NCBI GenBank assembly: GCA_028875335.1
Contig: JAPPEF010000019.1
Span: 1-52,534 of the forward strand
Source of the DNA: Gemmatimonadota bacterium
GTDB lineage: Bacteria; Latescibacterota; UBA2968; UBA8231
DNA length: 52,534 bases
Direction: 5' to 3'
Shown: positions 37,669-47,406 of the stretch, piece after piece
How the letters are laid out: each line of letters opens with the position of its first letter
Numbering within the stretch: the stretch's first letter is position 1
Notes under the pieces: model-generated
The model's database searches: none
Seen by the model: the letters and a program-made list of their open reading frames with translations, nothing else
What the model was told of the DNA's origin: nothing
Made by a program: the position numbers and the translations under genes

Positions 37669-39224
37669 TCGAGGTCGTATTCCTTCAACTTCCGATAGAG
37701 GGTACGAGTGCTAATGCCGAGGATTGCCGCCGCCTTCCGGCGATTGCCACCAACGCGGTCGAGTGCCTGTTCGATGGCTTCCCGCTCCCTGTCTTTGAGT
37801 GTGGGCAAAGGCTCAATAGCTGCATTTTCGGGGACGTGTATTGCCGTGGGCCTTTGGGGGTCTGCGGGATTATTGTATGGGGCGTCGTCAATCGGATAGA
37901 TCGGTTGACTGGATTCCTCTGGCGCGACCGGCTGAACGACTGCTGGCGCAACAGGAGGGGGGGTATTGCGTTCGACTGTAGCTTTCAACTCGGCGACTTC
38001 GCGCTTGAGATCCAAGAGAGCAAAGTAGATCAACTCGCGCTCGGATTGGTCCGGCGTCTTGTTGGTTGGCACTGGCAGGTGGCGCGTAGGTTGGCTTCTG
38101 AGGTGGGGTAAGAGGTCTTCGGGTTCGACGAGGGCACGCGGGGCGAGAAAGACCAAGTGCTCGATTAGGTTGCGCAACTCGCGCACATTGCCAGGCCAAG
38201 CATAGCTTTGCAAAAGGTCAATCGCCGCGGCCGAGAACCCTTCTATGCGGCTCTTGTTATCTTGGGTTAACTGGTTAGTGAAGTGCTCGATCAAGAGGGG
38301 AATGTCCTCGGCTCGGCGGCGCAGCGGGGGGATGTCGAGCTCGACGACCTTGAGCCGATGGTAGAGGTCGAGGCGGAACTCGCGCTGGTCAACTGCTTTT
38401 TGTAGGTCGCGGTTGGTCGCGGCGATGACGCGAATATCCACCGAGATAGGCGCACTGCCACCGATGCGGACAACCTCGCGCTGCTCGAGGACCCGCAAGA
38501 GGCGCACTTGCGCCGCCGGTGACATTTCGCCGATTTCGTCCAGAAAGACCGTTCCGCTGTCAGCTTGTTCAAAGATGCCTCGGTATTGAGCGCGGGCATC
38601 AGTGAAGGCCCCCTTCTCATGCCCGAAAAGTTCGTTCTCCAGCAGATTCTCCGGAATGGCACCGCAGTTGAGTGGACGGAAAGGATGTTCGCGTCGGCTG
38701 CTGTAGCGATGTATAGCTTCGGCGACTAGGTCTTTGCCCGCGCCGCTTTCGCCCGTCAGTAGGATAGAGGAGACTGGTGTCGGTGCCACGATTAAAATGC
38801 GTTCGCGCAATTGGCGCATTAAGGACGACTGACCCACCATCTCGGCTCCGTGCAAAAAGTCCCCACGCTCTAGTAGGTGGTCCAGATGTTGGCGCAGGAT
38901 TTCGGCCTCAAAGGGCACGGCGATTTGGTCCTTGAGAGGCGAGTCCCACAGAAGTCGGTCCCAGTTCTCATCGGCGTTGCCCAAGCCTAGTACGGGCACA
39001 TCGCTGTGCTGGTCGAGTGCGGCGACCCCCTCTGCCAGGACGGCGGGCGGAAGTTCCATATCAAAGGCGACCAGGTCCATCCCACGCCGCAGCAGCGATC
39101 CAAGCGCATTGCCATTAGCCGCGTTGATGACGCGCAGCCGCGCGTCATGGACCGCAGACTTGAATTCCGCTTCCAGTTCTGCCTGCTGAGTCAGAAGCAA
39201 AATATGACGTTGCGTCAGGGTCAT
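37665..39224 (-). CDS. Sigma54-dependent activator with degenerate receiver domain
   Basis: 519 residues. Residues 1-115 fold like a receiver but lack the acidic pair (ILLLTQQ in place of ILIVDDE) and the conserved Lys (AVPF for KPF); D55 in VAFDMELPP remains. The AAA+ domain (about 125-365) has Walker A GESGAGKD, the sigma54 contact loop GAFTDA (205-210, Asp for the second Gly of GAFTGA), Walker B TVFLDEIGE and the arginine-rich DIPPLRRR. A Pro-rich linker leads to a Fis-type HTH (NRRKAAAILGISTRTLYRKL). It is coupled to the HtrA gene. No partner histidine kinase is in the window, consistent with non-phosphorylation control. Confidence 0.94.
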   Translation of the reverse strand: MTLTQRHILLLTQQAELEAEFKSAVHDARLRVINAANGNALGSLLRRGMDLVAFDMELPPAVLAEGVAALDQHSDVPVLGLGNADENWDRLLWDSPLKDQIAVPFEAEILRQHLDHLLERGDFLHGAEMVGQSSLMRQLRERILIVAPTPVSSILLTGESGAGKDLVAEAIHRYSSRREHPFRPLNCGAIPENLLENELFGHEKGAFTDARAQYRGIFEQADSGTVFLDEIGEMSPAAQVRLLRVLEQREVVRIGGSAPISVDIRVIAATNRDLQKAVDQREFRLDLYHRLKVVELDIPPLRRRAEDIPLLIEHFTNQLTQDNKSRIEGFSAAAIDLLQSYAWPGNVRELRNLIEHLVFLAPRALVEPEDLLPHLRSQPTRHLPVPTNKTPDQSERELIYFALLDLKREVAELKATVERNTPPPVAPAVVQPVAPEESSQPIYPIDDAPYNNPADPQRPTAIHVPENAAIEPLPTLKDREREAIEQALDRVGGNRRKAAAILGISTRTLYRKLKEYDLE

Positions 39225-39246
39225 GGTTCTTCCCGCTGTCGTCGCC

Positions 39247-42200
39247 TCAGTTGAGGGTTTCCAGCTCGTGGCGCAGGGTTTCGATCCGCTCGCGGGCTTC
39301 CTGCCCCTGTGGACTCTGCCCTCCTTCGCGCCGCGCGATCCGCTCGTAGATGGTTATGGCCGTGGCGTCTTCGCCCAGCGATTCGTGGCAGTGGGCGCGC
39401 TGGAAATCCGCCGAGGTGATCCACATGCTGAGCCCTTCAGAGCCGTGGTAACTGACTTTGTAATAGGCTTGGATAGCCTTGCGGTACTCGCCCATGTTCT
39501 GATAGGATTCGCCGATGTAAAACCGAGCTTGAGAAGCGCCGTTGCCATCGAGTAGCTGCTGGGAAAGCAGGTCCTCTAGTTGTTCAATGGCTTGGGCGTA
39601 TTGGCCCTTATTCTTGAGGATGATGCCTAGTTCGAGTTGGATCTCGACGGCTTTGGGGTTGTCGGGGTATTGGCTCAGTAGCTGGTTGGCTATTTGGTGA
39701 GCGGCCTCGTACTCGTGGGCTTTTTGGTAGCTCTTGAGGAGTTTCCACAGCGCATTTTGGATCTGTTCGCTACTGATTTCCGGTGCGTCCAAGACGCGTT
39801 TGTAGGCCCCGGCCGCTTGCAGGAAGTTGCGCAGCGAAAAGTGGTAGTCTCCTAGGCGCAAGTAAGCATCGACTGTCTGAGGACTCATTGGATATTGCCG
39901 GACAAAACGCGAGATAGCCTCCAGCGCATACGCCGCTCCTTCCTCGCTGGGTGCCGCCCGGTTTCGCTTCCACAGCGTTATGGCCATCCAATAGGCCCCA
40001 TCGTCGGCCCAAGCGCCGCCTTGCTCTTCTACCTTTTGAAACGTCTCGTATGCCTTCTTGTGGTTGCCCGCCTGCAAGTAGTATTTCCCTTCCTCGATCG
40101 AGAAATGTTGACGCCACTCCGTCTCCTCCTTGAATCGCTTGGCAAACTGCTTGGCTGCCTTGCGCCCCTCTTCTATGCGCTTGAGTCGGAACAGGGCTAG
40201 GACGGTTTGTCCGTGGATCAGGAGATCCTCGCTTTGCTGCAGCAGGGGCTGATAGAGCTGATAGGCTTGCTTGTATTTCTGTTGGGCAAAGGCGATGTGG
40301 CCGGCCCGCGCCGAGGCGTCGGTCGCCAGTTCGCTGGAGGCAAACTCTTGGCCGACCTTGCGGAAGAGCCGAAGAGCCTCGTCTTCCTGCCCCAACCTCA
40401 GTTGCAGTATCGCTTGGGCGAAGTAAATGCTATCTAGTCCCGCTGGGTTTGGTTCTTCGGCGAGTATTTGCCGATAGGTCTCCATGGCCTCGCCGTAGCG
40501 GTTGAGGTGGTGATAAGCGCGGCCGGTTCGTCGGAGAATCGGCCCCCTGTCGTCGGAGATGGTCGAGTTGGAAACTAGCGGTAGGTATAGCTCGATGGCC
40601 GCGGCGTATTGGCCGAGCTGGAAGTAGGTGTCGCCCAGCAGTTTTTGGGCGGCGCGGCGCTGGGGAAAGGCCGGGTAGCCCCAGCGCAACTCTTGCAGCC
40701 GAGCGATGGCTTCTTGGGTCCGCTCCTGCGCTAGGCGAATATGGCCCAGTTCAAAGAGCACCGGTGCCGTCAGCGGACTGTCGGGATAGTCTCGCAGAAT
40801 GCGCTCGAACAGGTCGGCTGCGGCTCGGTATTGGCCTTTTTGCACTAGGCAAAGACTCTTGCCGTGCAGAGCGTGGGGCACGAGTGGGCTACTAGAAAAG
40901 AGGCGACCGAGCTGGTCGTAGGCCGCAATGGCCTCGTCGAACCAAGTGGTAGTGGTATCGGTCGCCCCGAGTTGGCGGCGGGCATCGCCTAGCTGCAAAA
41001 GGGCTTGGTCTAGATGGGCATCTCGGCGCTCGGAAAACTCGGCGACGAAGGCGGCAAGCCCCTCTTCGAGCGTTGACAATCGCAGCGAGTCGGGGCGGTC
41101 CTCGGCTTCGAGTGTAATGAGGCGCAGTCGTGCGCGCCGGGCCCAAGTGCTGTCGATGGGGGCTTGCTCGACGAGAACGCGGTATCCCCGGAGAGCAAGA
41201 ATCCGCAGCGAGTCTGCGCTGGCAGGCTCTGCTTCTAGCTCTCGTTGGCGGGAGAGCCGGAGCAGGCTTTCGGCCAAAAAATACTGTGCTTCGCTGCGGT
41301 TGTGATCGTCTGGATAGGTCGCGGCGTAGTGTTTGAAAGACTGGGCAGCAGTCACAAAATCGTGGTGCGCGAACAGCACCCGAGCTACCTCTAGCAGCAC
41401 GAGTTGGCGCGGCTTGCCACTCAACTCGTCGATCCACGCTTGCTGTAAGGCTCGGTTGAGGTCGGCCCGGTCCAAGACGGTGAACTCGCGCAGATATTCG
41501 ATTCGCTGGCGCACCTCCTCGCTCTGACGGTCCGCGGGGAAGAGTTCGAGAAAGGCCGTATACTCGCGCAGTGCCGTGCGCGGCTGTCCACTTCGCTCAA
41601 AAGTCTGGGCGAGGGCAAGTTGCGCTTTGGTTGCTACCTCGTCCTGAGCCGAAGCTAGCTGGCGATAGAGAGCGATGGCTTCTTCGTAGTAACCGGTTGA
41701 ATCATAGAGTGCGGCGAGTTCGAAGCGCACGGCGTCGGCATCGGGGACGGTATCGGCTTCCCGAAGGTAGCGGCGATACCAAGTTATCGAGCGGCTGTGT
41801 TCGCGGCGTCTCTTGTAGAGGACGCCCAATTCCCGCAGCGCACTGATGGCTTCGGGGCTGTCGCCGGTCTGGATCAATCCTTGAAACAGGCCCACTGCGA
41901 GGGCGAATTGTCCGGCTTGGCCTAGGGCGATGGCTCGGCCAAGCTGCGCCCGGAGGAAAGCGGGATGGCCGGGTTGGAGCATGGAGCGCAGCTCTTCGTA
42001 ATGGGCGATGGCCTTGCTCGTCTGATGACTCTGGCGGCGGGCATCGGCTAGCCCAAGGAGTGCGCGTTCCTTGAGAGAGCGGTCGTCAATTTTGCTGTAG
42101 GCGCGCTGATAGGCGTCTCCGGCTTGGCTGAAGAGGCGCGACCGATAGAGATCGTCGGCGCGATCTAGATAGGCGCTATCGGTCTGCGCCGCTTTGGGAA

Positions 42201-42915
42201 AGCGCCGCGCTAGCGATTTGAATTGCTTCTCAGCGGTTTCTCTGTTGGCCATAAAGAGCGCGATGCGCCCTCCGAGCAGCAGGGCGCTGGGGGCTTCAGG
42301 CGGCGGTGGTGCCGCGGCGGCGATTTGCCCGAGTAGCTGTTGGGCCTCTTCGACCCGACCAGCGGCAAAGCGCAACTGGGCCAGCCGATAGCGGCCCAAA
42401 TGCGCTTGCTTAGAAGTCGCGTAGTCGGTCAACAGACGCCCATAGACAGCTTCGGCTTGCCGCAAATTTTCAGCGCGGGTATAATTAGCCGCTGCCTCAA
42501 TCAAGTCTTTGGCGGCGAATTCGCTGGTGCTGAAACGACGCTGCACCTCTTCGTATGACCGAGCGGCCAACAGGTATTGACCTTGCTCGGCCAGACAGGC
42601 CGCTCGCTCGCGTCGTGCGTCGGCAGCATTCAAGTGCTCGAGATGTTCGAGATAAAACGTCTCGTAGGCCGGCACCGCTAGGTCGCAACGGCCGCTTTGG
42701 CGGTACGCACGCGCCAGCATCAGTCGAGCCTCGGCTATCTGCTGACTGTCGGGATAATTGCGAACAAACTCGGCAAATAGCCCGGCGGCGGTGGCATAGT
42801 CGCCGGCATCCCGGAAGAGATTGCGGGCCAGTTTGAAGTCGTCCTCTGCGCTCGCTTGCGCCCAGCTTTGGGTGCTTAGGCAGAGGAGAAACACTAACAT
42901 CAACTGCGGAACCAT
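39247..42915 (-). CDS. Giant exported tetratricopeptide-repeat protein
   Basis: About 1222 residues from ATG 42915 (a TTG at 42927 would add four). Signal peptide MVPQLMLVFLLCLSTQSWAQ. Nearly the whole length is TPR-like helix pairs with typical spacing (LFAEFVRNYPDSQQIAEARLMLARAY, YPDSPLTAPVLFELGHIRLAQ, YPDNPKAVEIQLELGIIL). Similar to YbgF/BamD-type periplasmic TPR proteins but far longer. It probably scaffolds an envelope complex; no partner is evident. The start of a same-strand block including the sigma54 activator (22 bp downstream). Confidence 0.88.
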   Translation of the reverse strand: MVPQLMLVFLLCLSTQSWAQASAEDDFKLARNLFRDAGDYATAAGLFAEFVRNYPDSQQIAEARLMLARAYRQSGRCDLAVPAYETFYLEHLEHLNAADARRERAACLAEQGQYLLAARSYEEVQRRFSTSEFAAKDLIEAAANYTRAENLRQAEAVYGRLLTDYATSKQAHLGRYRLAQLRFAAGRVEEAQQLLGQIAAAAPPPPEAPSALLLGGRIALFMANRETAEKQFKSLARRFPKAAQTDSAYLDRADDLYRSRLFSQAGDAYQRAYSKIDDRSLKERALLGLADARRQSHQTSKAIAHYEELRSMLQPGHPAFLRAQLGRAIALGQAGQFALAVGLFQGLIQTGDSPEAISALRELGVLYKRRREHSRSITWYRRYLREADTVPDADAVRFELAALYDSTGYYEEAIALYRQLASAQDEVATKAQLALAQTFERSGQPRTALREYTAFLELFPADRQSEEVRQRIEYLREFTVLDRADLNRALQQAWIDELSGKPRQLVLLEVARVLFAHHDFVTAAQSFKHYAATYPDDHNRSEAQYFLAESLLRLSRQRELEAEPASADSLRILALRGYRVLVEQAPIDSTWARRARLRLITLEAEDRPDSLRLSTLEEGLAAFVAEFSERRDAHLDQALLQLGDARRQLGATDTTTTWFDEAIAAYDQLGRLFSSSPLVPHALHGKSLCLVQKGQYRAAADLFERILRDYPDSPLTAPVLFELGHIRLAQERTQEAIARLQELRWGYPAFPQRRAAQKLLGDTYFQLGQYAAAIELYLPLVSNSTISDDRGPILRRTGRAYHHLNRYGEAMETYRQILAEEPNPAGLDSIYFAQAILQLRLGQEDEALRLFRKVGQEFASSELATDASARAGHIAFAQQKYKQAYQLYQPLLQQSEDLLIHGQTVLALFRLKRIEEGRKAAKQFAKRFKEETEWRQHFSIEEGKYYLQAGNHKKAYETFQKVEEQGGAWADDGAYWMAITLWKRNRAAPSEEGAAYALEAISRFVRQYPMSPQTVDAYLRLGDYHFSLRNFLQAAGAYKRVLDAPEISSEQIQNALWKLLKSYQKAHEYEAAHQIANQLLSQYPDNPKAVEIQLELGIILKNKGQYAQAIEQLEDLLSQQLLDGNGASQARFYIGESYQNMGEYRKAIQAYYKVSYHGSEGLSMWITSADFQRAHCHESLGEDATAITIYERIARREGGQSPQGQEARERIETLRHELETLN

Positions 42916-43005
42916 ATCAATTCTCAACTATTCTCAAGAAGTATGCCAATCTGACACGTAGTATAGAGTGTAAAACATAGTAAAATGCGGTCAAGGTGTG
43001 CAGCG

Positions 43006-43863
43006 ATGGAGAGTCTGCCGGTCGAAAAAGCGTACGCAAAAATAAACTTGGGGCTTAAGGTTCTCGGCCGCCGCTCCGATGGCTACCACGAAATCCTCAG
43101 CGTGGCTCAATGTGTGGATTTAGCGGACGTCTTGTACTTTGAATCAGCTTCCTCCGATCAATTGACCTGTAGTCTCGATAGTCTATCGACCGGACCGGAC
43201 AACCTAGTGTGCCGCGCAGTTGATGCCTTTCGCGCTCGGCTCGACCGCCCGCCCCAGTCTTTCCGCATCCACCTAGAAAAGAATATACCTATAGGTGCAG
43301 GCCTAGGCGGGGGCAGTGCCGACGCGGCAGCAGCCCTGCGAGCACTCAATCGCTTCTATGACCAGCCATTCTCGACCGCAGACCTCCGCCAGATCGCCGC
43401 AACCCTTGGCTCGGACATTCCCTTTGTAGTGGAAGGCGGCACCGCTCTAATGAGAGGCCGGGGCGAGATGCTCGAAGCGCTGAGCTGGGAGGGCGCAGTC
43501 TTTTATGTGGTGGTGTACCCCGAGGTCGAGATCAGCACGGCGTGGGCTTACGGCCAACTTGGCTCCATCTTGACAGAAAATTCTCCCTATTTTAACTTTA
43601 TTATTTCCCTGAGCGGCGGGTGCGTTGACCACGACAGGTTATTTGAAGTGCTAGAGAACGACTTCACGCCCGCGGTAGATCGCGCCTATCCCATCGTCGC
43701 AGAACTTCGTTCTCAACTGGACCGAGTTGGTGCCCGCGCCACGTCCATGTCGGGCAGCGGCTCCACTGTTTACGGTGTCTTCGACGACCGGAAAACCGCC
43801 TCTCAGGCGCAGAGCGCACTGCAAAGGCAAGGTTGCCGGTCTTTTTTGTGTCAGCCGGTCTAG
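43006..43863 (+). CDS. ispE: 4-diphosphocytidyl-2-C-methyl-D-erythritol kinase
   Basis: GHMP kinase of the MEP isoprenoid pathway. About 285 residues. VEKAYAKINLGLKVLGRRSDGYHEI at the N-terminus, ATP loop PIGAGLGGGSADAAAALRAL and C-terminal SGSGSTVYGVF are typical. The ATG at 43006 is favoured by an AAGGTG site; another ATG at 42985 is in frame. Divergent from the TPR gene. The order ispE-tRNA-rplY-pth is common, but prs is missing here. Confidence 0.95.
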   Translation: MESLPVEKAYAKINLGLKVLGRRSDGYHEILSVAQCVDLADVLYFESASSDQLTCSLDSLSTGPDNLVCRAVDAFRARLDRPPQSFRIHLEKNIPIGAGLGGGSADAAAALRALNRFYDQPFSTADLRQIAATLGSDIPFVVEGGTALMRGRGEMLEALSWEGAVFYVVVYPEVEISTAWAYGQLGSILTENSPYFNFIISLSGGCVDHDRLFEVLENDFTPAVDRAYPIVAELRSQLDRVGARATSMSGSGSTVYGVFDDRKTASQAQSALQRQGCRSFLCQPV

Positions 43864-43893
43864 CTCGGGGGAGCGCGAGGCATAAAGATAGGT

Positions 43894-43968
43894 AGCCCGG
43901 TCGTTCAATTGGTAGGACAACGGATTTTGGTTCCGTTTATCGAGGTTCGAGTCCTCGCCGGGCTGCCA
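43894..43968 (+). tRNA. tRNA-Gln (anticodon UUG)
   Basis: 75 nt with encoded CCA. Acceptor AGCCCGG/CCGGGCT, D arm GTTC...GGAC, anticodon stem ACGGA/TCCGT with loop TTTTGGT (anticodon TTG), T stem CGAGG/CCTCG with loop TTCGAGT, discriminator G. All four arms pair fully. Confidence 0.95.
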
Positions 43969-44012
43969 TTATGCCATTGATATTTGATTGAGTCTTTTGA
44001 GGAGACGTTCCG

Positions 44013-44732
44013 ATGCCACAAGTTCCACTACAGATCCAAGCGCGCGAGCAGGTCGCGCTCAAAGTCCAGTCCCGCCAAGAGCAGGGCAAGGGGCCGGTGG
44101 GCCAGATACGCCGCCTGCGGGGCCAGTTGCCCGGGGTGATCTACGGCCACAATCAGCCCGCTGAGTCCTTCAAGACGGATGCCCATGGCCTGGAGCTCAT
44201 CCTGAGCAAGGGCGGGCAAAACGCGATCATCTTGATTGAGCACGAAGAGCCTGATAGAGCTCCTGAGCAGGCCCTGATTCGCGACATCCAATACCACAAG
44301 GTCCGCGGCGATGTGCTGCACTTAGACCTTTTGCGCATCGATCCGAGCGAGACGCTGCGCGCCAATGTTCCGATCCTGACTGAGGGGGAACCCGAAGGGG
44401 TCCGCAACGAGGGCGGGGCCTTGCAACAGGCGCTGACCTCCATCGAAATGGAGTGCGTCGTCTCGGAAATGCCCTCTGCGATGGTGATCGACATCTCTTC
44501 GCTGGTTATCGGCGATAGCCTGCACGTGAGCGATCTCGTCGAACAAGAGCCGCGCATTACCACCGACCCAGATCGCACGATTGTCAACATCTTGGCTCCG
44601 CGCTTGATCACTGAGGAGGAAGAAGCCGAGGAGGTCGAAGGAGAGGAAGGCGAAGGAGAGGAAGGCGAAGGAGGTGGCGAAGGCGAAGAAGGCGGCGAGG
44701 GCGGCGAAGGCGACGAGGGTGGCGAAGAGTAG
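44013..44732 (+). CDS. rplY: Ribosomal protein bL25 (CTC family)
   Basis: 5S-rRNA-binding protein of the large subunit, 239 residues. The N-terminal L25 domain has the RRLRGQLPGVIYGHNQP motif. The C-terminal CTC/TL5 beta domain has VHLDLLRIDPSETLRANVPI... and ISSLVIGDSLHVSDL. It ends with a low-complexity acidic tail of about 40 residues (Glu/Gly repeats). pth follows after 2 bp. Confidence 0.96.
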   Translation: MPQVPLQIQAREQVALKVQSRQEQGKGPVGQIRRLRGQLPGVIYGHNQPAESFKTDAHGLELILSKGGQNAIILIEHEEPDRAPEQALIRDIQYHKVRGDVLHLDLLRIDPSETLRANVPILTEGEPEGVRNEGGALQQALTSIEMECVVSEMPSAMVIDISSLVIGDSLHVSDLVEQEPRITTDPDRTIVNILAPRLITEEEEAEEVEGEEGEGEEGEGGGEGEEGGEGGEGDEGGEE

Positions 44733-44734
44733 AT

Positions 44735-45292
44735 TTGCAAGTAGCCTTGGGTTTGGGTAATCCAGGTGCGCGCTACGCGTCAACGCGGCACAACATAGGC
44801 TTTATGGTGGTAGACCACCTAGCGGCCCGCTGTGGTGTGGACTGGCAGCATCGAGCAGACATACAGGGCCAAGTCGTCCGAGTAGTGCTGGGCGGTCGGG
44901 AAGTGCTCTTGGCCAAGCCCCAAACCTATATGAACCGCAGCGGTCGAACCGCTGCGGCCCTTTGCGCCCAATGGGAGGTGCTTCCCGAGGACGTATTGGT
45001 CATCTTCGACGACTTCCTGCTCGACTTCGGGCGTTTGCGCTTTCGCCGTGGCGGCAGTGATGGTGGGCACAACGGTTTGGCTTCGGTACTCGAAGTGCTC
45101 AACACGGAAGCCGTACCGCGCCTGCGTCTAGGGGTCGGCATCCCACCCGCAGACGCGGACGTCGTTGACTACGTCCTGGATCCGTTTTCCCCCGCAGACG
45201 AGGTACAAGACTTGATTGAGCGCGGGAATGCGGCGCTTGAAGTGTACTACGCCGAAGGCATCGAGGCGGCCATGAACAAGTTCAACGGTTAA
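44735..45292 (+). CDS. pth: Peptidyl-tRNA hydrolase
   Basis: Releases tRNA from peptidyl-tRNA that drops off the ribosome. 185 residues. [21 protein letters not shown] with catalytic H19, PQTYMNRSG, and [26 protein letters not shown] with the conserved Asp and Asn. The start must be TTG at 44735 since GLGNPG begins within six codons. Confidence 0.97.
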   Translation: MQVALGLGNPGARYASTRHNIGFMVVDHLAARCGVDWQHRADIQGQVVRVVLGGREVLLAKPQTYMNRSGRTAAALCAQWEVLPEDVLVIFDDFLLDFGRLRFRRGGSDGGHNGLASVLEVLNTEAVPRLRLGVGIPPADADVVDYVLDPFSPADEVQDLIERGNAALEVYYAEGIEAAMNKFNG

Positions 45293-45327
45293 AAAGCAAC
45301 GTAGCCGAGGGAGGGTTACAAACGCAT

Positions 45328-47367
45328 ATGGAAATTTGGACAAGCGCAGCGCCATTCATCGGTCTGGGCGGTTTGCTTTGCTCGCTCCTGCTGTACTTTT
45401 ACATCAAAAAGTCTCCGGCGGGCACTCCAGAGATGGTGGAAATCTCAGAGGCTATCCACGAGGGAGCTATGGCCTTTCTCAAACGCGAGTACACCATCCT
45501 CGCCGGGTTTATCGTCATCGTTTTCGTCCTCCTTTTTGCCTTCGTCGGAGCCCATACCGCGTACGCTTTCTTGGCGGGAGCCGTTTGTTCCATTTTGGCC
45601 GGTTATACCGGCATGAAGGCGGCCTGTCACGCCAATGTTCGCACCGCCCAAGCGGCCAACCAACACGGCCAAGGGCCGGCGCTAAACATCGCTTTTTCAG
45701 GGGGCGCAGTGATGGGACTTGCCGTGGCTGGCTTGGGACTCTTCGGTGTTGGAGCACTGGCCAGCGCTATTGGTATCTGGGACGATATAAGCCAAGCATC
45801 TACGATCAATGGCTTCGCTATGGGGGCCTCTTCGATCGCTCTTTTCGCGCGCGTTGGCGGCGGCATCTTCACCAAGACCGCGGATGTGGGTGCCGACTTG
45901 GTGGGCAAAGTAGAGGCTGGGATTCCCGAGGACGATCCGCGCAATCCGGCCGTTATCGCCGACAATGTCGGCGACAATGTCGGCGATGTCGCTGGCATGG
46001 GCGCCGATATCTTTGAATCGTACGTTGGATCGGTCATTGCTACCATTGCCATCGCCGCCACCGCGTCCGCGTCACTGCTGGCCACGCTCGCTCCCGGCAT
46101 CTCCGATCCGACCCAGGCGAAACTTGCGGCAATGAGCTTCCCGCTGATCGTCATCACGATCGGTATAGTCGCGTCGCTACTGGGCGTGTTGATGGTGCGG
46201 ATACTGCAGAATTTCGACCCCGGTGCCGCATTGCGCTACTCGACTTGGGTTGCAGCCGTACTAATGATTTTGGGTGCTTGGTGGGTTGCCGGGACAATCG
46301 GCCTATCCAATCAGCCGGTGTGGGCACTATGCGCGGGCTGTTTGGCGGGGATCGCGATTGGCCTTTTTACCGAGTACTACACTGGCGGCAAACCCATCCG
46401 CACCATCGCTGAAACCTCTAAGACTGGCGTGGCGACCAATATTATTTCCGGTCTGGCCATAGGCATGGAGAGCGTCGTCCTGCCGACCTTGGGGATCGTC
46501 GTCGCCATTGGCTTGGCCTTCCATTTTGCCGGGCTTTTTGGGATTGGGATCGCCGCCGTGGGCATGCTGGCCACCGTGGGTATCACCATGTCGGTTGACG
46601 CCTATGGTCCCATCGCCGACAACGCCGGCGGCATTACCGAAATGGCGGGCTTGGGCGAAGACACGCGCAAGATCACCGATGGTCTCGACTCACTCGGCAA
46701 CACGACCGCGGCCATGGGCAAGGGATTTGCCATTGGTTCGGCGGCGTTGACGGCGTTGGCGCTTTTTTCAGCCTATTCCTCCGCTATTGAGACTGCAACC
46801 GGTGAGCCGATCGTCATTGACGTGACTACGCCGATTGTCGTCGGCGGGCTTTTTATCGGCGCGATGATTCCCTACCTCGCGGCCTCCATTACCATGACCT
46901 CAGTCGGCAAGGCCGCCTTCAAGATGGTTGAGGAAGTCCGGCGTCAGTTCCGCGAGATCGAGGGCTTGATGGAAGGCAAAGCCAAGCCCGATACCCGGCG
47001 CTGCGTGGAGATCAGCACGGCAGCAGCACTGCGCGAGATGATTCTACCAGGCCTGTTGGCGGTGTTGGCTCCGGTCGCGGTTGGTTTCGGCCTCGGCCCC
47101 ATCGCCTTGGGCGGCATGCTCGCCGGGGCGACGGTCAGCGGCGTACTGTTGGCATTGATGATGGCCAATAGCGGCGGGGCTTGGGACAACGCCAAAAAAT
47201 GGATCGAAGAAGGCCACTTGGGAGGCAAGGGCTCTGACCCCCACAAAGCCGCTGTCGTCGGCGATACGGTCGGCGACCCATTCAAGGACACTTCGGGGCC
47301 GTCGCTAAACATACTCATCAAGCTGATGTCGGTGATATCTCTTGTCCTGGCACCGCTTTTCGTCTGA
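45328..47367 (+). CDS. hppA: Membrane-bound K+-dependent pyrophosphatase (H+ or Na+ pumping)
   Basis: 679 residues with about 16 membrane helices. The PPi-binding motif [11 protein letters not shown], then [21 protein letters not shown], and the C-terminal [20 protein letters not shown] are diagnostic. At the subtype position the sequence is [10 protein letters not shown] (A461), which marks K+-dependent enzymes; K+-independent ones have Lys there. Whether it pumps H+ or Na+ is not decided from sequence here. It would use biosynthetic PPi to energise the inner membrane. Confidence 0.96.
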   Translation: MEIWTSAAPFIGLGGLLCSLLLYFYIKKSPAGTPEMVEISEAIHEGAMAFLKREYTILAGFIVIVFVLLFAFVGAHTAYAFLAGAVCSILAGYTGMKAACHANVRTAQAANQHGQGPALNIAFSGGAVMGLAVAGLGLFGVGALASAIGIWDDISQASTINGFAMGASSIALFARVGGGIFTKTADVGADLVGKVEAGIPEDDPRNPAVIADNVGDNVGDVAGMGADIFESYVGSVIATIAIAATASASLLATLAPGISDPTQAKLAAMSFPLIVITIGIVASLLGVLMVRILQNFDPGAALRYSTWVAAVLMILGAWWVAGTIGLSNQPVWALCAGCLAGIAIGLFTEYYTGGKPIRTIAETSKTGVATNIISGLAIGMESVVLPTLGIVVAIGLAFHFAGLFGIGIAAVGMLATVGITMSVDAYGPIADNAGGITEMAGLGEDTRKITDGLDSLGNTTAAMGKGFAIGSAALTALALFSAYSSAIETATGEPIVIDVTTPIVVGGLFIGAMIPYLAASITMTSVGKAAFKMVEEVRRQFREIEGLMEGKAKPDTRRCVEISTAAALREMILPGLLAVLAPVAVGFGLGPIALGGMLAGATVSGVLLALMMANSGGAWDNAKKWIEEGHLGGKGSDPHKAAVVGDTVGDPFKDTSGPSLNILIKLMSVISLVLAPLFV

Positions 47368-47406
47368 GGGATGTGCCTCAGACCAGAACCAAGAAAGCGC
47401 AATACA

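Noticed and set aside
44620..44732. Purine-rich repeat considered as a CRISPR or microsatellite
   Set aside because: It is the in-frame Glu/Gly acidic tail of bL25; no spacer structure.
45958..46000. Short tandem DNA repeat in hppA
   Set aside because: It encodes the conserved [12 protein letters not shown] active-site motif of all membrane pyrophosphatases.
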